Shown here piece by piece: positions 62,001 through 64,000 of a stretch of 64,000 nucleotides of DNA. The stretch covers positions 958,001-1,022,000 of the forward strand of contig JADLSH010000379.1 in assembly GCA_016169945.1 (NCBI GenBank). The letters are read 5' to 3'. The position numbers were made by a program, and so were the translations under genes. The notes beneath the pieces are model-generated. The model made no database searches and was not told where the DNA came from. It saw nothing but the letters and a program-made list of their open reading frames with translations. Source of the stretch: Trachythela sp. YZ-2020 (taxonomy: Eukaryota; Cnidaria; Anthozoa; Malacalcyonacea; Clavulariidae). Each line of letters opens with the position of its first letter. Position 1 is the first letter of the stretch.

Positions 62001-64000
62001 CTATACAACCACCAACATCATGACCATTAATACCATAACAACCACCACCGCCATAACCACCATCACCATCATCGCTACCATAACAATCATCGCTACCATA
62101 ACTATTATCACTACCACCATCATCACCACCACCATCATCATCACAATCATCGCTACCATAACTATTATCACTACCACCATCATCATTACCACCACCATCA
62201 TCACCCTCGTCATCTTCACCACCAACACCTTCAAAAAAACCATCACAGTACCTGAGTCACTTGATCACAATTGAACTTAATGTAGACTCGTAGACTAACA
62301 GTAACCGCCTCCATTTCACTGGTACTTTGCCTTGACGGCTTTACAAAGAAGTTCTACATGATTGTACAGAAGAAAGACGATTATAATTTCGCTTCAGTCG
62401 CATGTCAGAAGAGTGCTTCCCGTTTAACTCTACCAAACACCTCAGATTTTCTCCGGCTACTCTGGTTTCCTCATGTAGTAACACTGGACAAATAGAGAAT
62501 GGCCTTACTGGACCTCTCTAGGGAGAACAGTTTAGAACTGATAGAGCTATCCAGTATAAATAAAGTTAGTTTAGTTTAGGTTTCTTCCTGTAGTAACACT
62601 GGATCAATAAGAAGGGATTACCTTTACTTGATCTCCAGGGAGAACAGTTTAGAACTGATAGAGCTATCCAGTATAAATAGAGTTAGTAAACCTGCTCGTC
62701 TATACTTGAATCTGAAAATCGCTTACCTCTGGATTGTGTGGATCTCTCGGAATACTGGAAAGGCCAAAAAATAGTCCTAAGATACTGCCACGCTCGTAGC
62801 TTGATCCCATGGCTGGGAGCCCAGACAATCCACCAAAAGCTCCTATGATGATTGGACTGGATGGCAGCCAAGATGGAGATTTTACAAGAAGCTAGAATAT
62901 GAAATATCAGACATAAAAATTCGCCAGCCTGCTGTATCCCACGATGCATGTGGACAAATACACGTCCTGTCTTCCGGTGAAAGAAAGTGATGTTAACGAT
63001 ATTGTAGGTCAATGTTGCAAGATAGTAAAGTTCTGTTCAAACGAGGATGAGAATTGACTGGATATTACCACGCGTACTGGTCAAACGAGCAAAAACTCTC
63101 ATCAACTCTCATCAAAATTTGAACCAGCTCAAAGTTGATGAGAGGTGATAAAAGTGCATGAGAGTTGATGAGATTTGGCGGTCGAACGCGAGCGAGAGTT
63201 GCAACTCTCATTGACTCTCATCAACTCTTCTCCTCGTTTGACCGGGGCTTTAAAAAACAGCGTTCGTTCAAGTCCTTAATTTTTAGCATAGTTGGATTTG
63301 TCAAGTAAGCGGCTACGCAACTTGAATGTTCACACCACAAACTCTCGCACACCAACGAAATGCCATAAGTCCACACACGAAATACTACCATTGATAATAG
63401 GTTATGAAATTACACAGTGTTTTACGCAAGCTTTGTTTATGGTCGAAATAAATCCTGTCAGATCTGTCGCCTTTACACCGTGCGTACTACACTACACGAT
63501 CTGAGGGGCAAGTCACTGATTTAAATCTCGTACAGCTTCAGAAAAATCACAAAAAAATCACACAAAAAACCAGCAAAAAAATCACAAAAAATAGACAAAA
63601 AAATAGACAAATATCATGTAGAAAAACGCCAAAAAAATCGGGGAAAAATGACAAAAAAAATAAACATGATTTTTTAATCTCGTACACTTAGGAGTGATTT
63701 GCCCCTCGGCACGACCTGCGCACAGTCCTTGGTATTCTTTAGGTAAGCAGTACCAGCACGATTATAACCTCCCACCTTTAATAGGTTTATCGTTGACTTT
63801 CTGTCCAAAGTCTCAAATACTCCTAATTTCCCCACATAGAGTCTGGTCCTATAATTGATAGTCCTACCTGTGCTATATCCTTATTCAGGGTAAATATCTG
63901 TAGTACATTAAGAAATGGACCAACGTCGGGTTGCATTAAAACCATTTCAGTTGACCTGATCTTCTCAACGACCTGATCAACAACAGACGAGAACATGTCG
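53045..64000 (-). CDS. UBE4A: UBE4A-like U-box ubiquitin ligase / chain elongation factor (5' part outside window)
   Basis: About twenty exons lie between 63998 and 53045, including 63868-63998, 62727-62893, about 61698-61790, 60882-61117, 60359-60447, 59897-60005, 59305-59455, 58012-58084, 57803-57882, 57546-57670, 57347-57463, 57162-57252, 56972-57069, 56741-56826, 55127-55290, 55728-55825, 54703-54810, 53831-53944 and 53045-53172. Landmarks follow UBE4A rather than UBE4[75 protein letters not shown] and [17 protein letters not shown]. The C-terminal U-box carries [20 protein letters not shown] and [20 protein letters not shown], then a lysine-rich tail. Family knowledge: the U-box recruits an E2 enzyme and extends ubiquitin chains, and the long Ufd2 core binds partners. 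The N-terminal third is off the right edge. Introns host a U5 gene and many repeats. Confidence 0.93.
53960..54245. repeat. Family A SINE-like repeat, tandem partial copies
   Basis: cgcagtgcggttttctcctg, cagtttagaactgatagaga-type and agaaagttagtttagtttag blocks recur here and again at 54390-54630, where the aggtttcctcctgtagtaac block is repeated in tandem. It lies in the UBE4A intron between exons 53831-53944 and 54703-54810. Confidence 0.7.
54247..54364. repeat. Palindromic fold-back (ttggcacggcacggataaaa)
   Basis: TTGGCACGGCACGGATAAAA and then cgtgctgagactac pairs with gtagtctcagcacgg and TTTATCCGTGCCGTGCCAA around an 8-base centre. It interrupts the family A repeat array in the UBE4A intron. 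Confidence 0.7.
55940..56061 (-). ncRNA. RNU5: U5 spliceosomal snRNA, copy 2 (inside a UBE4A intron)
   Basis: This copy is identical to copy 1 over nearly all of the transcript. It starts AACTCTGGTTTTCC at 56061 and contains loop 1 (gccttttac), the Sm site AATTTTTCG and the 3' stem-loop CCCTGCC / GGCGGGG. It runs in the same direction as UBE4A, between exons 55728-55825 and 56741-56826. Outside the transcript, only the upstream GTCCCACAAGCCG block and the downstream ataaaacattt box are shared with copy 1, which argues for an independently maintained gene, not a recent segmental copy or retro-pseudogene. Confidence 0.92.
56114..56126 (-). promoter_or_regulatory. Probable proximal sequence element of U5 copy 2
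   Basis: On the minus strand it reads GTCCCACAAGCCG and lies 53 bp before the transcript start, as in copy 1. Confidence 0.7.
58742..58784. repeat. TCAAG pentanucleotide microsatellite
   Basis: About seven tandem copies of TCAAG lie in a UBE4A intron. Confidence 0.9.
59625..59890. repeat. Family A SINE-like repeat copies
   Basis: Partial tandem copies with gtattactacaggaggaaac, actttatttatattggatag and ttctccctgaggtccagtaa. They lie directly beside UBE4A exon 59897-60005. Confidence 0.65.
60483..60756. mobile_element. gatgagagtt-family TIR element
   Basis: It starts AAAGCCCGATGCAAACG and ends CGTTTGACTAAGGCTT. Its interior holds agagtcaacgagagtcaacg, actttgagctggttcaaatt and tttgaccggtacgcgtggta, as in 2268-2521. 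It lies in a UBE4A intron. Confidence 0.7.
61323..61585. mobile_element. hAT-like non-autonomous element with exact 8-bp duplication
   Basis: The ends CAGGGCCGCCGAGAG and CTCTTGGCGGCCCTG are inverted repeats. ACTCTGAA is exactly duplicated at 61315-61322 and 61586-61593. It is 263 bp, with no frame, in a UBE4A intron. Confidence 0.88.
61975..62225. repeat. CAT/ACC-rich microsatellite
   Basis: More than 240 bp of imperfect CAT, ACC and ATT triplets with a higher-order repeat (accatcatcgctaccataac-type, spaced about 60 bp). It lies in a UBE4A intron. Histidine/threonine or methionine/valine frames through it are artefacts. Confidence 0.85.
62400..62700. repeat. Family A SINE-like repeat copies
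   Basis: It contains gttctacatgattg upstream, then gctactctggtttcctcatg, tagggagaacagtttagaac and tgatagagctatccagtata, the last block occurring twice. It ends 27 bp before UBE4A exon 62727-62893. Confidence 0.7.
63022..63252. mobile_element. gatgagagtt-family TIR element
   Basis: It starts AAAGTTCTGTTCAAACGAGG and ends CTCGTTTGACCGGGGCTTT. The interior includes ctcatcaactctcatcaaaa and gaaccagctcaaagttgatg. It lies in a UBE4A intron. Confidence 0.75.
63502..63708. mobile_element. TIR element with A-rich core
   Basis: TGAGGGGCAAGTCACT on the left mirrors AGTGATTTGCCCCTC on the right. aatctcgtaca also appears near both ends but in direct orientation. The core is more than half A, with repeated aaaaaaatcac and aaaaatagac words. 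It lies in a UBE4A intron. Confidence 0.65.

Noticed and set aside
61801..62274. 157-codon threonine/isoleucine-rich frame
   Set aside because: It lies in a CAT-type microsatellite in a UBE4A intron on the opposite strand from the gene.

Overview
The window looks like nuclear DNA of an invertebrate animal, most likely an early-branching metazoan such as a cnidarian. The base composition is AT-rich. Genes are split into many short exons with GT-AG introns of a few hundred bases to about 2 kb. The encoded proteins are conserved animal housekeeping and secretory-pathway proteins, and non-autonomous DNA transposons and SINEs fill introns and spacers. The phylum is an inference; no single marker here decides it.

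Nine protein genes could be assembled from exons by reading frame, splice sites and family resemblance. From left to right: (1) CASD1-like sialate O-acetyltransferase, minus strand, 258-8845, its C-terminal half beyond the left edge; (2) SLC35F5-like membrane transporter, minus, 17099-21035, with an apparent 1-base frameshift in an A7 run; (3) FKBP14-like ER prolyl isomerase with EF hands, plus, 22176-23537; (4) ZC3H14-like poly(A) RNA-binding protein, minus, 24379-31339; (5) stonin-like mu-homology endocytic adaptor, minus, 32322-34394; (6) beta-1,4-galactosyltransferase, plus, 36591-42116; (7) VPS25 (ESCRT-II), minus, 43507-45661; (8) two tandem myosin regulatory light chain genes, minus, 46460-48440 and 49953-51232; (9) UBE4A-like U-box ubiquitin ligase, minus, 53045 to the right edge, its N-terminus missing. 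Genes 1, 2, 3 and 6 act in the secretory pathway, while 5 and 7 act in membrane traffic. They are neighbours but do not form an operon, and no polycistronic arrangement is visible.

Two U5 spliceosomal snRNA genes are present in opposite orientation, 42910-43033 (plus, between the galactosyltransferase and VPS25) and 55940-56061 (minus, inside a UBE4A intron). They share a GTCCCACAAGCCG block at identical spacing upstream, a probable snRNA promoter element.

The rest is mobile-element debris: at least three hAT-like non-autonomous elements with exact 8-bp target duplications, TA-flanked mariner/pogo-like elements, several fold-back elements, two related tRNA-derived SINE families, LINE reverse-transcriptase tails, a DEDDh-exonuclease relic split by a hAT element, and micro- and minisatellites. 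No CRISPR array, phage or bacterial operon is present. I found no clearly undescribed system; the most notable observations are the paired U5 genes, the clean transposon footprints, the SLC35F5 frameshift and the missing ZC3H14 zinc-finger exon.
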